A stretch of DNA of 64,000 nucleotides from the NCBI GenBank assembly GCA_001599915.1, contig BCIG01000004.1:1-64000 (forward strand). The letters run 5' to 3'. This document shows positions 24,598 through 36,223 of this stretch, in pieces (position 1 is the first letter of the stretch; each line of letters starts with the position of its first letter). The notes under the pieces were generated by a model. It was not told where the DNA came from and ran no database searches. It saw only the letters and a program-made list of their open reading frames with translations. A program made the position numbers and the translations under genes. Origin of the DNA: Symbiotaphrina buchneri. Taxonomy: Eukaryota; Ascomycota; Symbiotaphrinales; Symbiotaphrinaceae.

Positions 24598-27566
24598 CTA
24601 CTCGTCTATCACTCTAGCCCTCCTCCAAAGGGGCGATGGCGTCTCGGGAACCGTATCAGGTAGAGTATCCGGTGTACCTCCTCTTGCGCTATGCTGTGAC
24701 ACGCAATTGACTTCCTCAGTGCCCAAGCTTTGCTTCCGCTGCGTCTCATCCGCGCCTTGCCAGTCCTGTCCGCAAGTTGGGCAACGCTTGAGTTTCTTCG
24801 ACGGACGGGCCAGAGGAGGGTTTGATTGATCTACTTCATTGCGGCTTTCTGTAGACACCAAAGGCAACTGCCGCTTCTGGCCATGCGGCTGAGGTCGTGA
24901 CTCACTTTCCGGCACTGGAGGTAAATCTAGCTTGAGTCGTTCTGTTGATGGCTGCACGGAAGATGTACGTCTTGAGGCGTTGGGCTGCTTGTTGTGCAGT
25001 TCCTTGAGAGGCATTGGTGAAGTAGGCTGTAATTCTGACGAGGTCGGAGGAGTTAGCAGGGCGCTCTCGGCGGAGGCGACGAACGCAGGTTGGTGCCCGG
25101 AAGCTTCGGACGCGGAGGGTCGTGTAACAACTTGGGCATTCTCCTCAATCGTGTCTTGTCTGATCAGAAGCGGAGGGTGATTGGCACGAGAAGACCGCCG
25201 TGGGCCAAGGATACGGTTGCTGTCTTGCGTGCCTCGATTTCCAACGCTTGACTGAGTACTGGTGCTCGGTTGTGAACTCTTGCCAGCGTGGTGTTTACCG
25301 TCACCGCGCTCCAGTTTCTCAATCCACAACCTTTCCTCCTGTGAAAATTGCTCCTCTGGTATAGTTGTAGCGACTTCTGCCATCTCCTGCAACTCTGAGA
25401 AGCTGATGGTGTCTTTGAAGTCCCTGTCCCAATGTATTTTGGTCACACGCGGAAAGCGGAGTGTCCAAAAGTTCTTCCCGGACGGTTTGTCCCACCCTGT
25501 GCCGGCAATCTCAAAGACAAAAGGTCTCTTGAATAGGACGGCAGGTTTATCTGCACCTGTAGGCTCATCCAAGACGTCAAAATATGAGAACTGAGCTGCT
25601 GGGTCGTATGACACCGCACGGAATTCTCCATGCTGATTCAGTGCGAGCAGATCATGCTTTGATATACTGTAATTCACAGCTTCTATAAATCGGAAGCGAG
25701 GCTTTGTACCAAAGCGGACGACATCCTCTTTGTTTTCCAGGCATCCGATGAGGAACCTTGTCCAGGCAATGTTGCTAAGACCAATGGCTGGTGTATCAGA
25801 CGCTCGGTAGCTTGCGCCAATAACTGCGAAATCAGCCGTGTCACCCAAGCCTTGGATATAATCTTTTTTCAACTTGATCCACTGTCCGCTCGACGACCCA
25901 GTCGACGCACCGTCAAGACTGAAATAGGGTTCGTCGCATGGTTTCAAGACAAATCCTTCCCAGCGGCTTGCAATCCCGCGAGCGAAAGCTTTTCTTAGAT
26001 GTTTGGAAGCGGTTGGACTCGAGAAGTATATCTCTTCTCGCATGGAAAGTCCAGCTCGCCGTGGTATATTATGGATTAGTGCTTTAAGATGGGTACGCCG
26101 CACGCTATAGTTCTTGGTAGTCATAGACTCGTCATCAATTAGCAAAACGTCAAAGAATATAATCATAAGGTGCTCATGTGAATGCGGTCTGGAAGAGATT
26201 AGAACACACGTAGCTTCTCACTCGAGGTATGTTGGTGCCTTACTGCGAGTCCCGCTCTGTACCCAAAAAAACACCCGATCTGGATATATGCTTCCGTAAC
26301 TTATGAAAGTCCAATATCTTGTTGGTCTGCAGGTGTTAGCAAATACCCGGATCGAGGAGACGTGTCGTGGCACCTACCTTGTCACTTGCTACGACCAGCT
26401 CCCCTTCCAAAATGCACCTCTTGGAAAACTTGCAATCCTTCTTGCCAATCCGCAGACATGATCGAATAGTGTCATGAATGCCTTGCCTATCTCGCGTCGA
26501 GTCTTTCCCGCTCTTTGAGAAGATTTGTATCCATTCCGAGCCCTTAGTGAGATCAATATGGATTTGACAGTATTCTGGAATGTTTCAGTAAATGACTGAA
26601 AGGTTAGGTAGGCAACAAATTCAATACCTCCATCATATTTGAGCTCAAGACTCATCCGACGATTATTTGCCATTTGCACACAATGCTTGATGGACTATTC
26701 TCGGCTCGTAAGCTATGCAAATGCACAAATGAAATGGATGCACCTACACGGGCCTTCAAAAATGACTCCCTACCAATCTTGACCCCAATGATTGGATGGA
26801 GGACTTTGATTGCCCTTTCCCTGTGGAACTGCAGGTCCCGCCCAGGCTGAGGTGGGATGTCTCTTATGACGGGACCACGCAACAGAGCGACAGCAGCATC
26901 AAAGGTGTTCTGCACCTTAAGGAGCTCTGGTAGCAAAAAGTGAAACGATCGGAGGACATGGTACTCAGGGAGAACCACTGGCGAGAAGTCCTTCAGTATC
27001 AGCCTTGTCAACCACTTCAGCTCGGTAGCAGAGAGGCGCTGCACGATAGAGCCTAGGTAGGGATCTGGATCATCTTCAAAGACGACCCTCTTTCTCTTGC
27101 TCCGAACACTGGGCGCCGAGAAGTGGCTCTTGGCCGCTATTTGACCCAACGCCCAGTCGATCTCCTCGACAGTGACCTTCTGATCGTCATGGACAGGGGC
27201 GTTCTCTGCCTGCCTTTGCACCCGCTCCACGCAATCTGCTAAATCTCCCCAGCCACTACTGAGATAGAGGTCAAGTTCCTTGCGACGACCCACTCCATAG
27301 CACAGGCACCTTGCCAGGATCTTGGCTAATGTCTTCTCTCGAATGCCGTACACTCTGTCTGTTCTCCGTTCCGGGAAAAGCGAGGATAGTAATGCGACAG
27401 CATCCGTGTCTGGCGCGTCGATCCTCTTGCGATGGGAGCTGAACCATTGCTGGATCGTCCTGCGCTGCGCAGCTCGCAGCTGGTCAAGTAAGAAAGGTGG
27501 ATCATGAGTGACCTGGTCTGAGAGCTCTGAAAGCAAGTTGCACAAATAGGAGAATGGAAAAGGCAT
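24598..27566 (-). CDS. ATP-dependent DNA ligase, LIG4-like but without visible BRCT domain
   Basis: Five exons join in frame: 27566-26748, 26694-26628, 26574-26378, 26326-26244, 26188-24598, giving 918 residues. Order: an N-terminal DNA-ligase DNA-binding domain (about 1-270), then the adenylation domain with SIKHCV just before motif I KYDGE, FSKSGKDST (motif III area), LEGELV (motif IIIa area), motif IV in WEGFVLKP and motif V in WIKLKKDY. An OB-like segment follows, then about 330 residues of Ser/Thr/Pro-rich linker, ending in a CPTCG knuckle. It joins nicked DNA by the lysine-AMP mechanism; the catalytic lysine is present. Lig4 orthologues normally end in two BRCT repeats that bind Xrcc4/Lif1; I see none. 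This is therefore more likely a fungal Lig4-related paralogue than the NHEJ ligase itself. Role in repair is inference. Confidence 0.88.
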
Positions 27567-28326
27567 ATTGACTGTTGAAGAGCCGCTTGAAAGGTGTTGC
27601 TGGGTCAGTCATGGCTGTAGTCCATCCTATACATGACACCTGAGGGCCCGATCGCGACGGTGAATTTGATATCATATACAGATTGCACCAATATATAGGC
27701 GCGCCGTAAGGTGAAGCAAGAGTCGGCTGGAATTGAGTTGCTGATACCTGCTGGCTCGGTGGTTATTATCACTTAGTGGGGGAAATATACTTTGTCCCAT
27801 TGAGCCATGAACGCGCTAGTGCGCGTGCTCACATGGTCACTCAATTTACTGCCCGCTTTGTCGGTGTATTAGTGTCACCTGCATGTCATCTCCCGCTCTT
27901 TGTCTAAGGGTCTGATCAACTTAATAAGGTATCTCAATCACACATTTCTCCTTTCACCTGACTGTGATCAACGATCGTTATTGGGTATCTTCGCGTAGGC
28001 ACAGGTATTTCATTGTTTGATATCTAAGGGGGTCTCATGGGTAGCAACATGTGACCGAGCGTCGATATAAGGACACCCAAAAGCAATAGAAGGGAGGCAT
28101 CAGATGGAAATGCAATCAGTCTAAGCCCGCCACTACTCTTCCACTCGGCCCTCTTCGAATATCGCATGGAAAAGCCGCCGTCATGGCAGCACAAACGCCA
28201 AACAGGTATCAACCACTGAACTGCTATGTGAATGTAGACTTTGCCAGACTTGTGTGACCTTTTCTGACTCTGCCGGCTCCTTTATCCGCCGGCAGCTTGT
28301 TTGACCCCGCCAATTGCCACTCCGCT
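27567..28326. other. Intergenic region upstream of the ligase gene
   Basis: A 760-bp region between two genes on the same strand: promoter of the ligase and 3' flank of VPS1. Only short ORFs occur (for example 28024-28212 minus), without features. Confidence 0.55.
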
Positions 28327-30771
28327 TTACTGAACCTGGCTAACAATTTCGCTTGCGCGTGAGAGAGATTCAACCATCTGCTGGCATTCTTTCCGGCGGC
28401 GAACGGTATATTCGCTTTCTTTCAACAAGTCCTCGAAATCGTTGGCCCGGTAGAGGCTTTCCAAAAGTTCGCGCTGCATTTCGTCGCGCGAGTATCTATA
28501 ATATGTTAGTGGCGTACATACACCATCCAAACAGAGAGACACTTACTGAACAAGTTTCAACATGATAGCCTTCGGCACCATGTCAATCATTGTACGCCGG
28601 ACAATGCCGTAGTAGGAATTGATCAACAACTCTGAATTGATCGTTAGTACATTGACCAAGCCGCGGATGAAGGATGAACGAACTTATCACTTCAACTTCA
28701 ATGCCTTCTCTTTCCGAAAGAGTGCCTGAAGCTTTCAGTGTTGGCGGCGGCGGTTCCATTTGCGCCAGCTTCTTCTTGTTCTTGGAAGCAAAAAAGCTAC
28801 CAAAGAAGCCACCTTCACTTTTGTCTCCATCCAACATCGGAGACTCCCTGCCCGACGCGGCGGCAGCAGCAGCCGGCAATGGCTTTCCTGTCTTCGGGTC
28901 GACCTGCGTCGGCCTTGCCGCTTGATGCCGCTCGTTGACAATTGCCATTGCCCTGTGTCCGTTCAAGAAGTCCGGATGCGCGGTGTTGATATAGCAGGAT
29001 TCCATAGAAACGAGATCTTTCACAAGCTTATTAGTTGGCTCCATAGACTTTTTCAGGAAGCCGATAACAACTTGGTGGATTTTTTCCTTGAGCTGTGGGT
29101 ACCTTCGGAATAAAGGCTTATTCAGAAGTTGACCGAGAATGCGGACGAGCTCGTCGTATACCAGGGAGACGCATTTCAGAGAAGGATCCTCCAGCCTCTT
29201 GATTTGTTGCTTCACAATGAGTTCGAACGCCGTGGTGCCGACGAAGAGTGCAGGCGAGGATCCCGATGAGTTGTACAATATAGTCCGAATATCAATGTCT
29301 TTGACTTGGTCGAAGGGGTCGACGGCTTTTACTCCATTCGCATATAGTTCGTGAAACACAAAGCTGATCCTGGCGCCGCCAGAAAGCTCAATACTAGAGA
29401 GTTCCTGATTGTTCCCGTCAAGTACAGTCCTGTACTCGTTGCAAAACTCAGTGATGAAGTTCAAGACGACATTCGAGCTATTCCCTAGCATAGAGTCCCC
29501 GAGTTGTTGGAGTTCAGCGGTGTATTTCTGCAAAGATGCTGATATTCTTGCCTTGATATCCGGGAGCGTTTGTTTGATGTGCATCATCAAGATCTGTTAT
29601 CGTGTTAATGAGAATACCACTCAGACAACAAATCATGAGCCTTACAAGATTGAGCTTCCTTGCAAGGTATGGTGTACCGCAATACGCAGCCTTGTTCCGA
29701 TAAGCCTTATGGTTCTCGAAGAAATTCTTCTCATGCTCAAGGGCATAAGAAATGGGCCGTTTGTTCTCGATGTCACGCTGACCACGGTTGACCACCGGAA
29801 CGTATCCTAATCGTAGGGGAATGATGCGCCCAGCTAGAATATCGACCACGTCCGTCCCCTCGTCCATGAGGTCGACTTTGGTAAGAACACCAATGGTCCG
29901 CTGACCTTCAGGATCCACCTCTCTGGCCAACTTTAGACCGTCCGAATTTGCCAAATCTGTATTCGCAGCTGTGACAGCAAGTATGATAGCGTTTGGCTTG
30001 CTGATCTGTTTTAAGACCATTTCGCGAATTTGCTTTTCGATATCTCTGGGCTGGTCGCCCACCGGGACTTTCGTCAAACCAGGAAGATCAACCAAGGTAA
30101 GGGTCAGGACATTAGGAGAGTAAATTCGAAGGTTGATGGGAGCGGGTGAAATGCCAGCATTGCGCCCAGTTTTTGCTTCAGTCTCCTTGACGATCTCATC
30201 TCTGATCTTGTTGAAATCGTAGAACTTTTGGCCTGGGATGTGTAAGAACTCGCCCCATTCCTCCGAGTTAGACTCTGCATCCGAGGTCTTGATTTCTTCG
30301 CCGGTCTTGACTCCATTAGTTTGCGGTCCAGAATGCGACGATCGATTTATGAGCTGGAGGATGAGAGGCCTTCTCGTGACGATGCCAGTCCCTCGCGGCA
30401 GGCTTTTCGAGCGGCGACTCATCAGCGATGACTGTTAAGGCTAAGCGTAACCATCAAGACGTACAAATCTCTTCCAACTATATTTTCTAGTACCGAGCTC
30501 TTTCCACTCGACTGTGAACCCACCACTGCTATCTGAGGCAGATCTATTGGATTCTGGACCTATCCGGAGCGAAACCGTTGGTCAGAATAACTGTGAACAA
30601 CACGGCGCGATATGAGCACATACTCCTACTGTTGTAAAAATATCCTGAAGCTTGTTGACGAGGGTGATCAGGCTCGGATCGTTGACGTTGATGCTAAAAG
30701 GGTTCAGCCACGGATGCCTGAGCAGGCAGGAAAGGAGACCAAGGGGCGACCTACGAATGAGGTTGTGCCAT
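28327..30771 (-). CDS. VPS1: Dynamin-related GTPase Vps1
   Basis: Large GTPase for vacuolar protein sorting, late Golgi/endosome fission and peroxisome division. Seven exons join in frame: 30771-30755, 30693-30624, 30559-30465, 30402-29646, 29593-28684, 28631-28547, 28495-28327, giving 700 residues. Exon 1 codes only MAQPHS. G1 [10 protein letters not shown]2 in [13 protein letters not shown]3 DLPG and G4 TKVD are all present. The middle/stalk domain follows, and the last two exons carry the GED. The segment with a Gln/Pro/Ala-rich linker (about residues 540-600) sits where dynamins have insert B. It lacks a PH domain, as Vps1 does. The sequence fits Vps1 better than Dnm1 (for example [13 protein letters not shown] and [14 protein letters not shown]). 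Divergent from QNS1. Confidence 0.96.
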
Positions 30772-31208
30772 GACAGCGGAGCTTTGCTGAGCTCGCAATA
30801 TTGCAAAATATACTGTAGTGCCCTTGCTGGAGTCAGGCTATGTTGCTACAGCACTGGCAAAGGGGGTGGACGGTTGTTGTGTTCACCGGTTATCCTTGTG
30901 TTTGCCGCACGAGCTGACGTCGCAAAAGCACACCTGGCTGGCTAGTGTACGAAGGTTACCAAAACACCGTACAAGAGTGCTTGCTTGTTCGATGATAGGC
31001 TGCCGGGACGCTAAGCTGAATAAGGAAATGAGAGCTAAGCTTTCCAGTGACTCTACTGGTACATAAGGTAGCTTCATAGCTCCGGATCATAAAAGACCCC
31101 ACGAAGGACATCGTCATCCTGCCTGTCGCGTAGGCAATATAGCTTACCTGCCTTGGCCCAGCGAAGTTGGTTTCACTGGGTAAACCTGCCGGCCGTTCGC
31201 AATCTATC
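30772..31208. other. Divergent promoter region VPS1 / QNS1
   Basis: A 437-bp region between two divergent housekeeping genes. No clear element was recognised beyond AT-rich stretches. Confidence 0.5.
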
Positions 31209-33720
31209 ATGGGTCATTTAACCACCCTCGCAACCTGGTATCATCCCCTCTCCAGCGCGTCCCTCTTTCTGCCCCTCTTTGTCGATAAGACCTACTAATA
31301 ACGTGGTGTACGAAGCTCTCTCAACCAATGGGCATTGGATTTCGAAGGCAATGCGGAACGAATAATCGAGAGTATCCGACTTTCCAAAGCTGCCGGCGCT
31401 TCTCTCAGGGTTGGGCCGGAGCTTGAAATCACCGGCTATGGCTGCCTGGATCACTTCCTGGAAGGCGACCTGTACCTCCACTCATGGGAGATGCTCGATC
31501 GGATTTTGAGGCATGAGGACTGCCAAGATATCCTGCTTGACATTGGCATGCCCGTGGCCCATCAGAACGTGCGCTATAATTGCCGTATAATCGCCCACAA
31601 CAAGCAGATTCTGCTCATCCGCCCCAAGCTGTGGCTAGCCAACGATGGGAACTACCGAGAGATGCGCTACTTCACCCCATGGCGTCGACCAAGACACGTC
31701 GAGGAATATTATCTGCCGCGGATCATGCAAAAGTTGACCGGCAGAATAAAGGTCCCTATCGGAGATGCGGTCATTAGTACCAAGGATACTTGCTTCGGAG
31801 CGGAGACGTGCGAGGAGCTTTTTACACCAGATGCGTATGATTGATCGCTGCCCAGGGGACAAGGACCTTATGCCTGACGATGCTTACAGTCCCCATTCTC
31901 ACATGAGTCTCAATGGCGTGGAGGTATTCACCAACTCGAGCGGAAGCCATCATGAATTGCGGAAACTAAACATCCGGGTGGACCTAATTCTAGAAGGCAC
32001 TCGAAAGGCGAGTGACCCTGTGATGTAACAAAAGACATCGAATCCTAATGTATATCCTTGGGCAGGCTGGGGGCATCTATTTGTATTCTAATCAGCAGGG
32101 TTGCGACGGGGATCGCCTATATTACGATGGTTGCGCCATGATCATCATCAACGGAAGAGTAGTAGCGCAAGGATCACAATTCTCTCTTAATGACGTCGAG
32201 GTTATCACCGCAACGTTGGACCTCGAAGAAGTCAGGAGTTTCCGATCAGCTCCAAGCCGAGGATTGCAAGCAACGCAGTCTCCATCATACAAACGCATTG
32301 AGGCTCCTTTGAGCTTATCGAACGACAGTGAGGACGTCGATCCTCGGATTGGTCCTTCACCCGAAGTCAAGGTCCGCTACCATAGACCAGAAGAGGAGAT
32401 TGCGTGCGTATATGTAACTTTTGCTGCTTAGTGGCAGAGCTGATTCGCGTCTAGATTGGGTCCAGCTTGTTGGTTATGGGACTATCTTCGTCGGTGTGGT
32501 GGCGTAGCTGGTTTCTTTGTGCCCCTCAGTGGAGGGATAGACAGCTGCGCCACTGCTGTCATAGTATTTTCCATGTGTAGGATCGTTGTACAGGCCATAC
32601 GCGACGGAAGTATGTTGTCCTCACTGAGCCGTGTAAATGTATGCTCACAGTCGATAGATGAGCAGGTGATCAAAGATGCCCGACGGCTTGCTCAGGAGCC
32701 TGAAGGTTCGGAGTGGAAACCGGCCGATGCGAACGAACTATGCAAGTAAGTCACTGCGGGCTTCGTTCAAGACCTTAACTTACTTGGTGGCCTCAGCCGG
32801 CTCTTCCATACCTGCTTCATGGGCACTACAAATTCGAGCAAAGACACCCGGAGCCGTGCCAAAGAACTGGCCCAGGCTATCGGTGCATATCACGTAGACC
32901 TCAATATGGACAGTGTAGTCTCTGCTATGATCAATATGTTTACTGCCGTCACAAACTTCAAGCCGAGATTCACAGTACATGGGGGAACAAAAACGGAAAA
33001 CCTTGCTCTGCAGAACATACAAGCTAGGCTTAGGATGGTCCAGGCCTACCTATTTGCACAGCTTTTACCGACAGTCCGTGGACGCAGTGGTGGCCTTCTG
33101 GTCCTGGGGAGTGCTAATGTAGATGAGAGGTAGGAGCATGTGTATTTGCACTCAAGGAGTTTTCTGGCTAACTGATCTTACTAAGTTTACGGGGTTATCT
33201 CACCAAGTACGATTGTTCGTCTGCAGACATTAACCCGATCGGAAGCATCTCCAAAACAGATCTCAAGGCTTTCATTGCCTACGCAGCAGAAGCATTCTCG
33301 CTCCCGATCCTGGAAGCTTTCCTACATGCCACCCCTACCGCCGAACTGGAGCCCATCACCAAGGAGTACGTCCAGTCGGACGAAGTCGACATGGGGATGA
33401 CATACGACGAGCTCTCGGTCTTTGGCCGGCTCCGAAAGGTGGACAAGCTGGGCGTGTGGGGGATGTGGACAAAGCTGCTGCATCTGTGGGGCGACCGCCT
33501 GACCCCGCGAGAGATATACGACAAGACGCGGAAATTCTACTACTACTATGCGATCAACCGGCATAAGATGACAGTCTTGACGCCGAGCTATCACGCTGAG
33601 CAGTATAGCCCGGATGATAATAGGTATGACTTGAGGCCGTTCTTATACCCACCTTTCAATTGGGCATACAAGAAGATTGAACAGAAAATGGCCTGGTTGG
33701 AGCAGCAAGGGAAGAAATAG
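31209..33720 (+). CDS. QNS1: Glutamine-dependent NAD+ synthetase
   Basis: Last step of NAD+ synthesis: amidates nicotinic acid adenine dinucleotide with glutamine-derived ammonia. Eight exons join in frame: 31209-31237, 31316-31834, 31890-32007, 32066-32403, 32455-32609, 32658-32745, 32797-33129, 33186-33720, giving 704 residues. N-terminal nitrilase-type glutaminase: catalytic Glu in [10 protein letters not shown], Lys in [10 protein letters not shown], Cys in the [11 protein letters not shown] region. C-terminal synthetase: the P-loop [22 protein letters not shown] and GSANVDER. Two introns are unusual: 32008-32065 has a GC donor (AAG|GCGAGT), and 32610-32657 is 48 nt with no in-frame stop. 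Both removals restore family spacing. Divergent from VPS1, convergent with VMA1. Confidence 0.96.
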
Positions 33721-34003
33721 ACATCTGGGGGCTGGAGAGAGCGAGGATCGAGGATATGTCACCCAGGCGGGACAACAATTTTGTAGATGAGCTTGTACAT
33801 ATTCGCAGGGCTTCAGACATCAAACCTTGAGGGGAGTCTAATGTCAGACTGCTGTAATTTCTAAATTTGGAGAGTCACTTTCTTAAAACAAACTGGTGAT
33901 TTGTACAAGGTTTTCTTCAAGCCAAGGTTGGTATGCTACAAGTGTGCCTTCGCTGCCATCACAATCTATTGCTGCGCCAAATCCATAAACTTGCCAGACG
34001 CTT

Positions 34004-36223
34004 TCACTCATCCATGACAGAGGCAAACTTGTCTGTGATCTGGCGGTGCAGCTCTTCGTACTGTCAGAGTGTCAGCAAGTTCCAAAGAACCTAATGGGGA
34101 AAAAGCATTGCCTACCTTCTTGCACACTTTCTCTTCACCCTCGCTCGGCAGCTCGAATTTCATGCTCTTCAGGCCATGCTGTATGTCGCCGGTCGCCTCT
34201 CGGATCTTGTTCCAGCTCTGTCCTTGCGCAACGGCCTTCTGGCTCTCGTCGTGGAATGCCATCATGTTCTTCATCATCCATTCCGTCTTCCACATGGGAC
34301 AGAACTGGTCGTATGGACTGTAACCGTTCTGCTGCAAGAAGTCCTCCTTGAGCATCGCGGCAACATCCAGGATGATCTTGTCGGAGTCACCCAGCGCCGA
34401 CTTTCCAACAAGCTGCACGACCTGGTCTAGATCCTCGGATTGTGAAAGGAGCTCTCGGATCCGATCCCGGAGCTTCGGGAATTCGGGGAACTCTTTCTCG
34501 TAGTATTTGTCGAGGATACCAGTGTACTTGCTGTAACTGATGGCTGTGTTGATGGATGGGAAATGCTTCCTCTGCGCCAGCTTCTTGTCCAAACCCCAGA
34601 AGACCTGCACAATACCGAGTGTTGAGCTAGTGACAGGGTCGGAAAAGTCACCACCAGGAGGGCTGACAGCCCCTACAATACTGACACTTCCGTCCCTTTC
34701 CGGACTCCCAAGGGATGTGACTTTGCCGGCACGTTCGTAAAAGCTGGCTAGTTTGGCTCCCAGGTAGGCAGGGAAACCCTGATCTGCAGGCATCTCTCCT
34801 AATCGACCCGAGATTTCACGAAGAGCTTCTGCCCAGCGGGAGGTGGAGTCGGCCATCATAGCCACATTCTTTCCCTGATCCCGAAAATACTCAGCCACCG
34901 TAATTCCTGTGTAAATGGAGGCTTCACGAGCAGCCACTGGCATATTTGAAGTATTGGCGATAAGACATGTGCGCTTCATGATAGGCTCTTGCTTGCCTTT
35001 GACCTCGATGGAGAGCTGTAATGGTTGGTTAATTAGGGCTGCCAAAGCATATGGGAAAGGGGTGACTGACCTCGGGGAAGTCCATCAACACTTCTGCCAT
35101 TTCATTACCCCGTTCACCACATCCAACGTAGACGACGATATCGGTGTTAGAGAACTTGGAGACACTCTGCGATATCACAGTCTTGCCACAACCGAAGGCG
35201 CCCGGAATTGCCACAGTACCGCCCTGAACAGCGGGGAATAGACCATCAAGCACACGTTGGCCGATGATGAAAGGCATGTTGGCACTGAGCTTCTCGGTGA
35301 CCGGACGTGGTACACGCACGGGCCACGAGTGCATCATGCTGTATTCGTAGGACTTTCCGTCGAATTCAACCTCCAAAATCTTTTCGTCGACCGTGTAATG
35401 ACCTTTCTCGGCAATATACTTGACAGTTCCCCTTGCCCGGGGTGGGAGCAAGATTTTATGGTCGTCTAACAGACTGTTCTCGTATACGCTGCCAAAGATG
35501 TCTCCCCCTGTGATATGGTCGCCGACTTTGATGGAGCCAGGCTTAAAGTCCCACTTTGTCTCTCGGTTCAAGGCAGGTGCCGCAATACCGCGGGGAATGT
35601 AGATACTCTCGCTCAAGTCTGAGATGGCCTTCAATGGCCGCTGGATACCATCGTATATAGTCTCCATCAGACCTGGACCAAGCTCCACAGACAGCGGTTT
35701 GCCGGTTCGTAAGACAGGGTCCCCTACGGTAACACCAGCTGTGACAGCTCGCGTTAGTGTCCTTCAACATAGCGGTCGTCGAATATTGAGCACCTGTTTC
35801 TTCATAAACTTGAATTGTGGCTTTGTCCGCATCAATACGGATGACCTCGCCCACCAACTGATCATGGCCTACTTTGACCTGAACTAGAGTAAGCAAATCG
35901 TCGCCGAAGTGACCTCTTGAACATACCAATTCGTACATGGAACATCCAATCATGTTCTCCGCAATGACGACGGGTCTGGAGATGTTAGCCTAGCCCACTG
36001 TTAGGATCAAGCCGAGCTCGTACCCAGAGACTGAGAAGATAGCTCCTAGTTAGACGTTAGCATTGTGATCCATGCCACTCTCAGTGAAGCAATGGAAGAG
36101 CATTACGTACCATATTGGTCTTCCCCAGCTTCGGCGGACTTCCGTGACTGGATAGAGAGTTGCCTTGGTCAGAATTGATTTCGCGACACCACGACTTCGA
36201 TCATTATAGCATACCTGTGCCAT
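34004..36223 (-). CDS. VMA1: V-type ATPase catalytic subunit A
   Basis: Catalytic A subunit of the V1 sector; hydrolyses ATP to pump protons into vacuoles and other endomembranes. Eight exons join in frame: 36223-36215, 36147-36111, 36045-36024, 35975-35927, 35878-35794, 35738-35071, 35015-34116, 34060-34004, giving 608 residues. Walker A is GAFGCGKTV, and the catalytic-site block [14 protein letters not shown] follows. The A-subunit-specific non-homologous insert is present ([19 protein letters not shown]). The C-terminus ends KFASVMDE. The first coding exon is only 9 nt and the third 22 nt, a pattern that easily misleads gene finders. The [10 protein letters not shown] junction, where yeast VMA1 carries its intein, is uninterrupted. 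Convergent with QNS1. Confidence 0.97.
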
